From an uncultured Planctomycetaceae bacterium (GTDB lineage: Bacteria; Planctomycetota; Planctomycetia; Pirellulales; Pirellulaceae): DNA of 5,889 nucleotides. Below are positions 1 through 5,889 of this stretch, piece after piece (the stretch's first letter is position 1; every line of letters starts with the position of its first letter). Both the position numbers and the translations under genes were made by a program. The notes beneath the pieces are model-generated. The model was not told where the DNA came from, ran no database searches, and worked only from the letters and a program-made list of their open reading frames with translations. The stretch is taken from positions 1-5,889 of the forward strand of contig CALBTA010000641.1 in the NCBI GenBank assembly GCA_937967755.1, in the 5' to 3' direction.

Positions 1-103
1 AATCTTTTGAGTACATGGGGAACCTTTGTGCGCTATAGTGTATCTAAGGTCTATGGCGAGATCGTTTCGAGAAAGGAGAGTTGTGATGAAAGTTGAAAGG
101 AAG

Positions 104-202
104 ACAGCCCTCACCCCAACCCTCTCCCACGGGGAGAGGGAGACCGCGACAGCCCTCACCCCGGCCCTCTCGCAGCCATTTCAGACGCTGTGGGAGAGGG
201 AG
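104..202. repeat. Two tandem CCCTCACCCC-type hairpin repeats
   Basis: Two units both begin ACAGCCCTCACCCC (104 and 149) and both end GGGAGAGGGAG. The first holds a perfect 9-base stem CCCTCTCCC/GGGAGAGGG with a 3-base loop (120-140). The second has a longer, bulged stem: CCCTCTC (165-171) with GAGAGGG (194-200), plus an inner CAGC/GCTG pair. Such units are a very common dispersed bacterial repeat and create spurious peptides of the type ALTPTLSHGERE. The second copy looks like the first with an enlarged hairpin head. No function is evident. Confidence 0.85.
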
Positions 203-233
203 AAAGTGGAAAGGCTCACACAAGTTCACAGGG

Positions 234-276
234 GAATTCACCACCACCGTCGATTAGGCGGGACTTTGGTGAATTC
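234..276. repeat. Inverted repeat GAATTCACCA / TGGTGAATTC
   Basis: Perfect 10-base arms at 234-243 and 267-276 flank a 23-base spacer. The core TTCACCA recurs further along in 367-477, so this belongs to a local repeat family. Confidence 0.75.
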
Positions 277-366
277 TAAGCGGCAACGGAGAGCGGGCGG
301 ATTTGTGTAAGTGGTTGTTAGTTCAGTAGTTAGGAAGAAACTCGGCCGGCCGAATCGAGGCCAAGA

Positions 367-405
367 ATTCACCACTTGCTGACGGGCCGTGGGAAAGTGG
401 TGAAT
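367..405. repeat. Inverted repeat ATTCACCACTT / AAGTGGTGAAT
   Basis: Perfect 11-base arms at 367-377 and 395-405 flank a 17-base spacer. It shares the ATTCACCA core with the inverted repeat at 234-276. It could fold as a hairpin in RNA from either strand; there is no adjacent U-tract, so it is not a standard intrinsic terminator. Confidence 0.75.
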
Positions 406-456
406 GGGCGCAAACCCAAGGGTGACAACGAATTGACTCGAAAGGAGCGATTGCAA

Positions 457-477
457 TGGTGAACCACGTGGTGAATT
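457..477. repeat. Direct TGGTGAA repeats around a CCACGTGG palindrome
   Basis: TGGTGAA occurs at 457-463 and again at 469-475, the second continuing as TGGTGAATT. The palindrome CCACGTGG (464-471) lies across the junction. These are the fifth and sixth copies of the TTCACCA/TGGTGAA core between 234 and 477. Confidence 0.6.
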
Positions 478-582
478 GGGATGGGGCGTTTCGAATAGCC
501 GGGATGCAACGCATCGCGCGGTACGGTGGCTGGAAGCCCCCGTTACGGTCGCCGACAGAGTCGCCTTCCACCGCTTGGATGT

Positions 583-616
583 CGCCTATGTGCAACACGC
601 GCGTTGCACATAGGCG
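583..616. repeat. Perfect 14-base inverted repeat downstream of the pump gene
   Basis: CGCCTATGTGCAAC (583-596) is followed by 6 bases and its exact reverse complement (603-616), a strong hairpin in RNA from either strand. It lies about 150 bases after the pump stop in the direction of transcription. No U-tract follows it on the minus strand, so it may be a 3' stabilising hairpin or a mobile repeat rather than a canonical terminator. Confidence 0.8.
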
Positions 617-670
617 TGCAACGTGCAACAAAAAAGGGGGCCCCTGACGGCCGGCTGAGTGTTGCACATA
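590..670. repeat. Cluster of GTGCAAC heptamers
   Basis: GTGCAAC is found at 590-596, 616-622 and 623-629, and its reverse complement GTTGCAC at 603-609 and 661-667. The last copy extends to GTTGCACATA, matching ten bases of the 603-616 arm. Between 629 and 661 lie an A6 run (630-635), GGGGCCCC (637-644) and a CGGCCGGC block. Outer copies can pair to enclose this GC-rich part. Reading from the pump gene, the GC-rich block is followed by six T, which faintly resembles a terminator, but the stem directly before it is only about 4 base pairs. Confidence 0.65.
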
Positions 671-763
671 AGCGAACTATGCGCAGCGCGCCTGTTGCGG
701 TTTGCAGGGCGAACTTCGGCGATGAAGAGTATGACAAGTTGCCAGGCACTGAGCATGAACGTA

Positions 764-3700
764 TCACTTGGGAACCCGCGCCGGGCGCGGTTGGGGGGTT
801 GTGATTTCGGTGTCGCCGTTGGGGGAGTCGAGTTTGGTTTCGGCTGGTAGCGGGGCCAGTTCGGCTTCGACAATGGCGGTTTCTGCTTGCACGACCGGCT
901 GTGGTGAAAGCATGTTGACGACCGCCAACCGCAGATCCAGCAGCAGGCTGAACATCGTCGGGACGAGTACCAGCGTGAAGATGGTCGAGACGATTAGCCC
1001 GCCGAGGACGACTGCTCCTAAACCGCGGTAAAGTTCGCTGCCGGCCCCGGGCATCAGGACCAACGGCAGCAGGCCGAAGACGGTTGTGGTGGTGGTCATG
1101 AAGATGGGGCGGATGCGGGTGCGGACGCTTTCGAGGATGGCGTCGCGCGGCGTCATGCCTTGTTCGTTCATGTAGTTCAGCGATTGATGCACGATGAGGA
1201 TGGCGTTGTTCACAGCCGTGCCGATCAAAATCACGAAACCGAGCATCGTCAAGACATCCAGCGATTGCGGCGGAAAGCCTTGCCACTGCACGTACAGGCT
1301 GAGCAGATTTAGGCCGATGATGCCGCCAACCGCCGCCAACGGAACGCTAAAGATAATGACGAACGGGTAAATCCAAGATTCAAACAGCGCGGCCATCAGC
1401 AGGTAGGTGATCAAGATCGCCAGCAGCACATTGAAACCGAGGGCGTCCCACGCTTGATCGAGTTTGTCGGCCGTGCCGCTGAGGTTAATCGTGTACCCGC
1501 CGGCGAGCGTACCGTCGTCGCGCATCGGCTGTACGATTTGGTCGTTGATGCGGTCGATGGCGTCTTCCAGCGGCACGGAAAGGGGCGGCGTTACCTGAAT
1601 CGTGATCGCCCGTTGGCGTTCGCGGCGGTTGACCTGTTCCGGCCCGCTGTCGAGGCGGACGTCGGCAACCGAAGCCAGCGGAACGACCGTGCCTGTGGGC
1701 GTGGCGATGGGCAGTGAATCGATGTCGTGCGTTTGGGCGGCGTACTCTTCCTTGCCCATGATCGTGATGTCGATCTTCGTTCCGCCTTGGTAGTAGTCAG
1801 CCGCGTACGCGCCATCGACCAAAGCGTTCACCGTGTAACCCAGGTCGGTGGCGTCGATGTTCAATTCCGCGGATTCCAACCGGCGGGGCGTCACATGCAC
1901 TTCGGGGCTGGAAAGATCGAGGCTGGGAATCGGGCGGGCCTGTGCGCCTTCGCCCGGCTGAACTTCCTTGCCGCCGATCATCACGGGCGGCGCGCCGGCG
2001 ATGACGCTGACGGGCGCGCGGTCCTTGCTGGGATCACCCGCCATGATCGAACCGCCGAGGGCGACCAGGCGTTCCAACTCCGGGCCGGTGATTTCGATAT
2101 CAATCGCCCGGCCGGCCGCCAACCCTTGCTCAAACAGACTGGTCTGCGTGGCGACGACAAAGGTTCCTGGCAACCGGCCCGCGGTCTTTTGCCTCAGCAC
2201 ATCGGCAAGCTGCCCGGCCTTCTGGTCGTCATACGCCCGAATGCCGAGAAACACTTGCCGGCCGCGGGCAACATAGAACCAATCGTCGATGATCGGCTCT
2301 TCCAGCTCTGCCGCCTCAGGGCTGTCGGGGTCGATGTCCCAATAGGGTTGCAGTTCATCCTCGACGAACTGCCCCATGTCGGTCAGCTCGTCGATGTTGT
2401 AACCGGGCGGCGGGAAGATCAGCCCGATGGCCAGGTTGCGATTGCCCGGCGGCAAATATTCCACCTTGGGGCGAAGCAAGTACATCAATGCGAACGTGGC
2501 GGCGATCAGAAACAACGTGACACCCAACCGCAGTAGAATGCTGCGTTGGATGAACGCGTTCAGGCCAACGATGCCATCGACGAACAGCCCGCCGACCAGC
2601 GCGAACGGGTCGCGGCGATTTCGTTGTTGCGCGCCGCTTGATGCTGGTGCCCGTTTCTTGAACAGCCGCGAAGTTGCCACCGGAATGACCGTGACCGAAA
2701 CGATCAGCGACAGCGCCACGGCGAAGCTTATCGCCAGTGCGATGTCGCGGAACAGTTGCCCCGCTTCCTGCTGCACGAACACCACGGGCAGAAACACCGC
2801 CAGGGTGGTCAGCGTCGACGCGACGACCGCTCCCCAAACTTCTTGCGTGCCGCGCACGGCGGATTGCAGCGGCGTATCGCCTTCCTGGTAGCGGCGGTAA
2901 ATGTTTTCGAGCACAACGACCGCGTTGTCGACCAACATGCCGACAGCGAATGCCATGCCGGCCAGACTGATCACGTTCAGCGAACGCCCCAGCACCCCGA
3001 GCATCAGGAACGTGCCGATGATGCTGGTCGGAATCGCCAGAAACACCACCAGCGTGCTGCGCGGGCTGCGGAGATAAAGCAGCAACACGATCGCGGTCAG
3101 CACGGCGGCGATCACGATGTTCGCCTGCACCAGCCCGATGGCCGAGTTGATGTACTCCGTCTCGTCGTAGACTTGCGTAAGCTGCAAATCGTTGTCGGCC
3201 AAGATGCCTTCGTTCAGGAACTGGTTCTTCTCTTTCAGCCCGTCCATCACTTCGATCACGTTGGCCCCGGTCGAACGCTGGGCGTTGATGGCGATGCTGT
3301 TTACGCCGAATCGCCGCACCGTGGCGTCCGGTTTCTTGTAGCCGATGCGCACCTCAGCGACGTCGCGGATGAAGACGTGCGTCCCTTCGAACACGCCGAG
3401 CACTTGCTCTTCCACTTCATCGATAGTGTGAAACTGCCCGCGGGTTCGCACGACCCAGCGCCGCTTGCCCTCGCTGAAATCGCCCGCCGACGTATCTTTG
3501 TTTTCGGCCCGTAGCACTCGGCGGACGTCGGCGATGGTCAACCGGCGATGGGCTAGCTCGAAGGGATCGACGATGACTTGAAGTTCTTCCTCTTGCCCGC
3601 CGATGACGTTACTGTTCGAGACGCCGCTGACCCGTTCAAACTCCGGCTCGATGAAGTCCTCGGCGAACTTGCGGAACTTGGGCACATCGATGTCGGGCGG

Positions 3701-4411
3701 CAGCAACGTGGAAAGCGTCGCGGCGTCGGCCAAATCTGGGTACTGCTCGCGGAAGCGCTGCAGCGCTCGCGGGCTGACGCCCAGGTTCTTTACCGGGCGA
3801 AGTTGCTCCACGGTTTCCGGGTGTTGCTGCTGGAACTCCGCCAGCCGGGCGGCGACGAATCGCCGCAAGCGCAGCATGGCCAAACCTTGGCTGCGTGATT
3901 TGGCGATTGGTTCGATCTCGGCCGCAAACTCTGGGTGTTCCGCCTGCCAGGCGGCGATCTCTTCGGCCGTTGGCATCCGGGCGGAGAGGATGAACCACGC
4001 AATCGCCCGGTCGGACGAACTGCTGGTCGACATGATCGGCTCGTCGGCGTCTTCGGGATATTCCGGCACTTGCTGCAAGCGGGCGGCGACCTTGACCAGC
4101 GCCTCTTGCATGTCGGCGTCGGGGTTGAACTCCAGCGTGATTTTGCCGGAAGAGTCGGTGCTCTCCGACGACATCTTCACGACCCCTTCAACCCCGGCGA
4201 GCTGTTCTTCTTGCTCCTGTACGATCTCGCGTTCGACCTCGCCCGGGCTAGCACCGGGCCAGCGGGTTTCGATCGAGATGGTCGGTATTTGAACCTCGGG
4301 CGTAAGCTGCTTCGGCATCCGCATCAGCGCAACGAGACCGAACAGCGCGATGATCAACACGCCAACGGCAACTTTGACCGGATTGCGAACGAAGGATTCG
4401 ACGAGGTTCAT
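764..4411 (-). CDS. RND-family efflux pump, inner-membrane permease subunit (AcrB/HAE1-like)
   Basis: This 1215-residue protein looks like a proton-driven RND exporter of the inner membrane, the energised part of a tripartite pump. The start at 4411 gives the classic RND opening MNLVESFVRNPV and TM1 (about residues 12-30); an in-frame ATG at 4495 lies in a repeat and is rejected. The first porter half follows, then TM2-TM6 (about 430-582) with the TM4 motif GMLVDNAVVVLEN (D495, N496), TM7 (626-645), the second porter half, and TM8-TM12 (about 992-1157) with IGTAVNNAILIVHQ in TM10. The usual AcrB length is about 1050 residues. The excess lies in a helical insertion at about 145-240, a looser Gly/Pro-rich one at about 789-845, and a low-complexity cytoplasmic tail after about 1160. 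The AcrB Asp407/Asp408/Lys940 relay aligns to D495/N496/N1068. No Shine-Dalgarno is seen. The family is secure; the substrate is unknown, since drugs, lipids or other amphiphiles all remain possible. Confidence 0.96.
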   Translation of the reverse strand: MNLVESFVRNPVKVAVGVLIIALFGLVALMRMPKQLTPEVQIPTISIETRWPGASPGEVEREIVQEQEEQLAGVEGVVKMSSESTDSSGKITLEFNPDADMQEALVKVAARLQQVPEYPEDADEPIMSTSSSSDRAIAWFILSARMPTAEEIAAWQAEHPEFAAEIEPIAKSRSQGLAMLRLRRFVAARLAEFQQQHPETVEQLRPVKNLGVSPRALQRFREQYPDLADAATLSTLLPPDIDVPKFRKFAEDFIEPEFERVSGVSNSNVIGGQEEELQVIVDPFELAHRRLTIADVRRVLRAENKDTSAGDFSEGKRRWVVRTRGQFHTIDEVEEQVLGVFEGTHVFIRDVAEVRIGYKKPDATVRRFGVNSIAINAQRSTGANVIEVMDGLKEKNQFLNEGILADNDLQLTQVYDETEYINSAIGLVQANIVIAAVLTAIVLLLYLRSPRSTLVVFLAIPTSIIGTFLMLGVLGRSLNVISLAGMAFAVGMLVDNAVVVLENIYRRYQEGDTPLQSAVRGTQEVWGAVVASTLTTLAVFLPVVFVQQEAGQLFRDIALAISFAVALSLIVSVTVIPVATSRLFKKRAPASSGAQQRNRRDPFALVGGLFVDGIVGLNAFIQRSILLRLGVTLFLIAATFALMYLLRPKVEYLPPGNRNLAIGLIFPPPGYNIDELTDMGQFVEDELQPYWDIDPDSPEAAELEEPIIDDWFYVARGRQVFLGIRAYDDQKAGQLADVLRQKTAGRLPGTFVVATQTSLFEQGLAAGRAIDIEITGPELERLVALGGSIMAGDPSKDRAPVSVIAGAPPVMIGGKEVQPGEGAQARPIPSLDLSSPEVHVTPRRLESAELNIDATDLGYTVNALVDGAYAADYYQGGTKIDITIMGKEEYAAQTHDIDSLPIATPTGTVVPLASVADVRLDSGPEQVNRRERQRAITIQVTPPLSVPLEDAIDRINDQIVQPMRDDGTLAGGYTINLSGTADKLDQAWDALGFNVLLAILITYLLMAALFESWIYPFVIIFSVPLAAVGGIIGLNLLSLYVQWQGFPPQSLDVLTMLGFVILIGTAVNNAILIVHQSLNYMNEQGMTPRDAILESVRTRIRPIFMTTTTTVFGLLPLVLMPGAGSELYRGLGAVVLGGLIVSTIFTLVLVPTMFSLLLDLRLAVVNMLSPQPVVQAETAIVEAELAPLPAETKLDSPNGDTEITTPQPRPARVPK

Positions 4412-4430
4412 GACGCGGTTTTCAGTGTTA

Positions 4431-4511
4431 GTAGTAGGCACACTCTGTGTGCCGCAACTGAAGCGGGATTGATTTTGGCTTCGCGGACGGCACACGGAGT
4501 GTGCCTGCTAC
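4431..4511. repeat. Inverted pair of REP-like hairpins (BIME-like element) between adaptor and pump genes
   Basis: Two 24-base arms (4431-4454 and 4488-4511) are reverse complements except at two positions, both of which still allow G-U pairing in RNA. Each arm is a hairpin by itself: GGCACAC-TCT-GTGTGCC (4437-4453) and GGCACAC-GGA-GTGTGCC (4489-4505). Each hairpin is preceded, reading inward from the outside, by GTAG plus two bases (4431-4434 on plus; 4508-4511 on minus). The 33-base spacer holds a weaker GAAGC/GCTTC stem (4460-4464, 4478-4482). A GTAG next to a short palindrome, in head-to-head pairs, is the known layout of REP sequences mobilised by RAYT (TnpA-REP) transposases. The element starts 5 bases after the adaptor stop and fills most of the gap before the pump start. 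As RNA it could form one long stem or two small hairpins and might stabilise or attenuate the operon message. No RAYT gene is in the window. The repeat structure is certain; the family assignment is inferred. Confidence 0.85.
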
Positions 4512-4516
4512 CGTCT

Positions 4517-5800
4517 CTACTCCGGCGGCGGCGTGGCTCCGTTTCGATTGACCAACAGCGGCGCACCCGGTCGCAGGCGTTCGTTTCCTTTCTCGACGAC
4601 CAAATCGCCAGCGGAAAGTTCTTCATCGCCGATCGGCGTCACGGCGATCCACTTGCCGACTGATGCACCTTGCTTCACAGGCACGACTTTGGCGATCGAA
4701 TTCTTCGTGTCTTCCGGATTGGGCACGGCGAGGTAAATCGTGGCGGTGCGGCCGCCTAAAACCAGGGCATCTTTGGGAACCAACGCCGAGGCTTGCTTCT
4801 CGCCGATGGCCAATTCCACTTCGGTCAACATGCCCGATTTCAAAATGTGGTCGGAGTTTGCGACTTGAATTTTCACGGGAAATGTTCGCGAGCCGGTTCT
4901 CGCCTCGGCAACGATGCCGGTGATCGTCCCCAAGGGAATTCGCTGACCTTCGGCGAGCGGAAAGTTGGGGCGAATCGCGGCGCTGCCGCCCAATTGCAAC
5001 CGGCCGACGTAACGTTCGGGCACGAAGGCGCGGACCTCCGCCGGATCGAGTTGCACGACGTCGGCCACCGGATCGCCGCTCTTGATCCACGCGCCCACTT
5101 CGGTGTGTTCGGCGACCACGAAGCCATCGAACGGGGCGACGATAGTGTACTTTTCCACACGGTCTTGGAGTTCCCGCAACACCGCTTCCGCCTCGTCCAG
5201 CCGGGCCTTGGTTTGGCGGACCCGGTCGGCCCGTTTGATCGCCGCTTCTTCACTGCGCGCTTCAATGTACGCCTGTTCGGCCAGGTACATGTCGGTGCGG
5301 GCTTGCTCGAACGTCTCGCGGGAAATCGAACGGTTGTTTTCAAACAGTTGCTTGTTGCGGTCATACTGATTCTTGGCGAACTGGTAGTTGGCCGTGGCCG
5401 CTTTCAACTTCGCTTCGCCGCGCGCGACCAACCCGGGCTGGTTCTGCTGGGCCTCTTCGTACTCAGCGGTCCGCAATTGGTGTTGGGCGACCGCTTCGTC
5501 AAGTTTGATCCGTACGGTCCCTTCGCGAAGGTTCGCCAGCGGCTGGCCTTTGGTCACGTAAGTCAGCTTCGTTGTCGGATTGGTTTCGTCGTGCAGGAAC
5601 TGCTCCACTCGGCCTTCGACTGCCGAGCCGACTGTGCTCTTCCGCAGCGGCATCACCGACGCCACGAAGGTTTGCACCGGCGCGACCGGGCGCTCGATCA
5701 CCTCGTTAACGACGACATTCGCCGGGCCGAATTGCGCGTGGCTCGATTGCGACATCAACATGACGGCAAACGCGCAAGCGGTAATGGTTACTATTCGCAT
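4517..5800 (-). CDS. Efflux RND transporter periplasmic adaptor subunit (membrane fusion protein, HlyD/AcrA-like)
   Basis: This 427-residue adaptor would link the RND pump to an outer-membrane channel in the periplasm. A signal peptide covers residues 1-22, with a hydrophobic core and a likely signal peptidase I site SHA|Q; there is no lipobox cysteine, so it is probably not a lipoprotein. The domain order is typical: first lipoyl half (about 57-91), a long alpha-helical hairpin rich in Ala, Glu, Gln and Arg (about 98-216), second lipoyl half with VAPFDGFVV and GAWIKSGDPV (about 218-250), beta-barrel (about 253-333, including FPVKIQVAN and SGMLTEVEL), and membrane-proximal domain to the C terminus. 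The hairpin tip has R148, L152 and ISRETFEQA, resembling the channel-contact motif of AcrA-type adaptors with one extra residue. The first lipoyl half carries a small insertion around residues 70-80. The gene starts 3 bases after the upstream stop with a good ribosome binding site, and the pump gene follows. Class assignment is firm; the substrate is unknown. Confidence 0.95.
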   Translation of the reverse strand: MRIVTITACAFAVMLMSQSSHAQFGPANVVVNEVIERPVAPVQTFVASVMPLRKSTVGSAVEGRVEQFLHDETNPTTKLTYVTKGQPLANLREGTVRIKLDEAVAQHQLRTAEYEEAQQNQPGLVARGEAKLKAATANYQFAKNQYDRNKQLFENNRSISRETFEQARTDMYLAEQAYIEARSEEAAIKRADRVRQTKARLDEAEAVLRELQDRVEKYTIVAPFDGFVVAEHTEVGAWIKSGDPVADVVQLDPAEVRAFVPERYVGRLQLGGSAAIRPNFPLAEGQRIPLGTITGIVAEARTGSRTFPVKIQVANSDHILKSGMLTEVELAIGEKQASALVPKDALVLGGRTATIYLAVPNPEDTKNSIAKVVPVKQGASVGKWIAVTPIGDEELSAGDLVVEKGNERLRPGAPLLVNRNGATPPPE

Positions 5801-5803
5801 CAG

Positions 5804-5889
5804 TCAGATCTCCTGTCGCTGCGGAACTTCGATGCCCAGGTTGGCCTGCACGCGCTCGAGCATGTCGCGGAGTTGGTCGAGTTCTTCCG
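5804..5889 (-). CDS. C-terminal end of an unidentified upstream operon gene (partial)
   Basis: Only the last 27 codons and a TGA stop lie in the window; the gene runs off the right edge. The visible peptide begins EELDQLRDMLERV and ends EVPQRQEI. It is charged, with leucines at roughly heptad spacing, so an amphipathic helix or coiled coil is likely. The frame is supported by its stop falling 3 bases before the adaptor start and by the adaptor ribosome binding site overlapping its last codons, the arrangement of translationally coupled genes. In RND operons the gene before the adaptor is often the TolC-like outer-membrane channel or a regulator. A channel is possible from context, but nothing in these 27 residues identifies it. 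Confidence 0.7.
   Translation of the reverse strand, partial: EELDQLRDMLERVQANLGIEVPQRQEI
5810..5814 (-). promoter_or_regulatory. Ribosome binding site of the adaptor gene
   Basis: On the minus strand an AGGAG lies 9 bases before the ATG at 5800. It overlaps the final codons of the upstream gene, which supports both the chosen adaptor start and translational coupling between the two genes. Confidence 0.8.

Larger units (their letters stand above)
1..763. other. Gene-free downstream region made of repeats
   Basis: No open reading frame in these 763 bases looks like a protein gene on either strand. The candidates read through hairpin repeats and give low-information peptides. Two ATGs on the plus strand (86 and 456) have good AGGAG-type sequences 7-8 bases upstream, but their frames (75 and 63 codons) are built mostly from repeat units and match no family I recognise. 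No transposase remnant, tRNA or rRNA was found. The region contains at least three unrelated short-repeat types, listed separately, and looks like a sink for small mobile or recombinogenic repeats after the operon. Confidence 0.6.

Noticed and set aside
7..39. Possible plus-strand promoter (TTGAGT ... TATAGT)
   Set aside because: The spacing is 21 bases, too long for a sigma-70 type promoter, and there is no convincing gene downstream.
26..310. Plus-strand open frame, including an ATG at 86 with AGGAG 7 bases upstream
   Set aside because: The frame is mostly the two CCCTCACCCC repeats and gives the well-known spurious peptide type. The SD-like match is the only support.
456..647. Plus-strand 63-codon open frame with AAGGAG 8 bases upstream
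   Set aside because: It reads through the TGGTGAA repeats and the 14-base hairpin. The peptide has no recognisable family or domain, and SD-like sequences are frequent by chance.
630..655. Intrinsic terminator after the pump gene (GC-rich block followed by six T on the minus strand)
   Set aside because: The only stem directly before the T-run is about 4 base pairs (GGCC/GGCC); GGGGCCCC has no loop. It is too weak to call.
234..670. CRISPR-like array
   Set aside because: The repeats are short, in both orientations, irregularly spaced and of at least two unrelated types; there are no uniform spacers and no cas genes.
1727..2536. Long plus-strand open frame antisense to the pump gene (similar ones at 2756-3514 and 3935-4663)
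   Set aside because: These are shadows caused by GC-rich third codon positions in the pump gene. The peptides are His/Arg-rich and resemble no protein, while the minus-strand frame is clearly RND.
4412..4495. Alternative upstream start for the pump, adding 28 residues
   Set aside because: The extra residues translate the REP-like hairpin and its spacer and precede the conserved RND N-terminus. No homologous extension is known to me, and there is no SD at 4495.

Overview
The window carries the end of a tripartite RND-type efflux operon, all on the minus strand, followed by a gene-free tail of repeats. Transcription runs right to left. First comes the C-terminal end of an unidentified gene (5804-5889). 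Three bases after it is a periplasmic adaptor (membrane fusion protein) gene (4517-5800), and after a 105-base gap a large RND inner-membrane pump gene (764-4411). The pump and adaptor would work together: the pump takes substrate from the periplasm or the outer leaflet of the inner membrane using proton flux, and the adaptor bridges it to a TolC-like outer-membrane channel. No complete channel gene is visible. The truncated upstream gene is a candidate by position only.

The organism is a Gram-negative-type (diderm) bacterium with moderately GC-rich DNA. A planctomycete, perhaps Pirellulales-like, is my best guess. It rests on the style of the repeats (notably the GTAG-bounded GGCACAC/GTGTGCC element between the two efflux genes), the unusually long pump, and the missing Shine-Dalgarno sequence before the pump gene. 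This is recognition from memory, not a database result.

Region by region: 1-763 holds no convincing gene. It is a mosaic of unrelated short repeats: two CCCTCACCCC hairpin units (104-202), several TTCACCA/TGGTGAA inverted and direct copies (234-477), and a hairpin with a cluster of GTGCAAC heptamers (583-670). 764-4411 is the RND pump. 4412-4516 is an intergenic gap almost filled by an 81-base inverted pair of REP-like hairpins. 4517-5800 is the adaptor. 5804-5889 is the end of the upstream gene.

The points most worth a second look are the roughly 95-residue insertion in the N-terminal porter domain of the pump, which contains three spaced copies of an aromatic-Q/R-x-E/Q-H/Y-P-E/D motif; the Asp-Asn / Asn set at the positions of the usual Asp-Asp / Lys proton relay; and the REP-like pair inside the operon directly before a start codon with no visible ribosome binding site.
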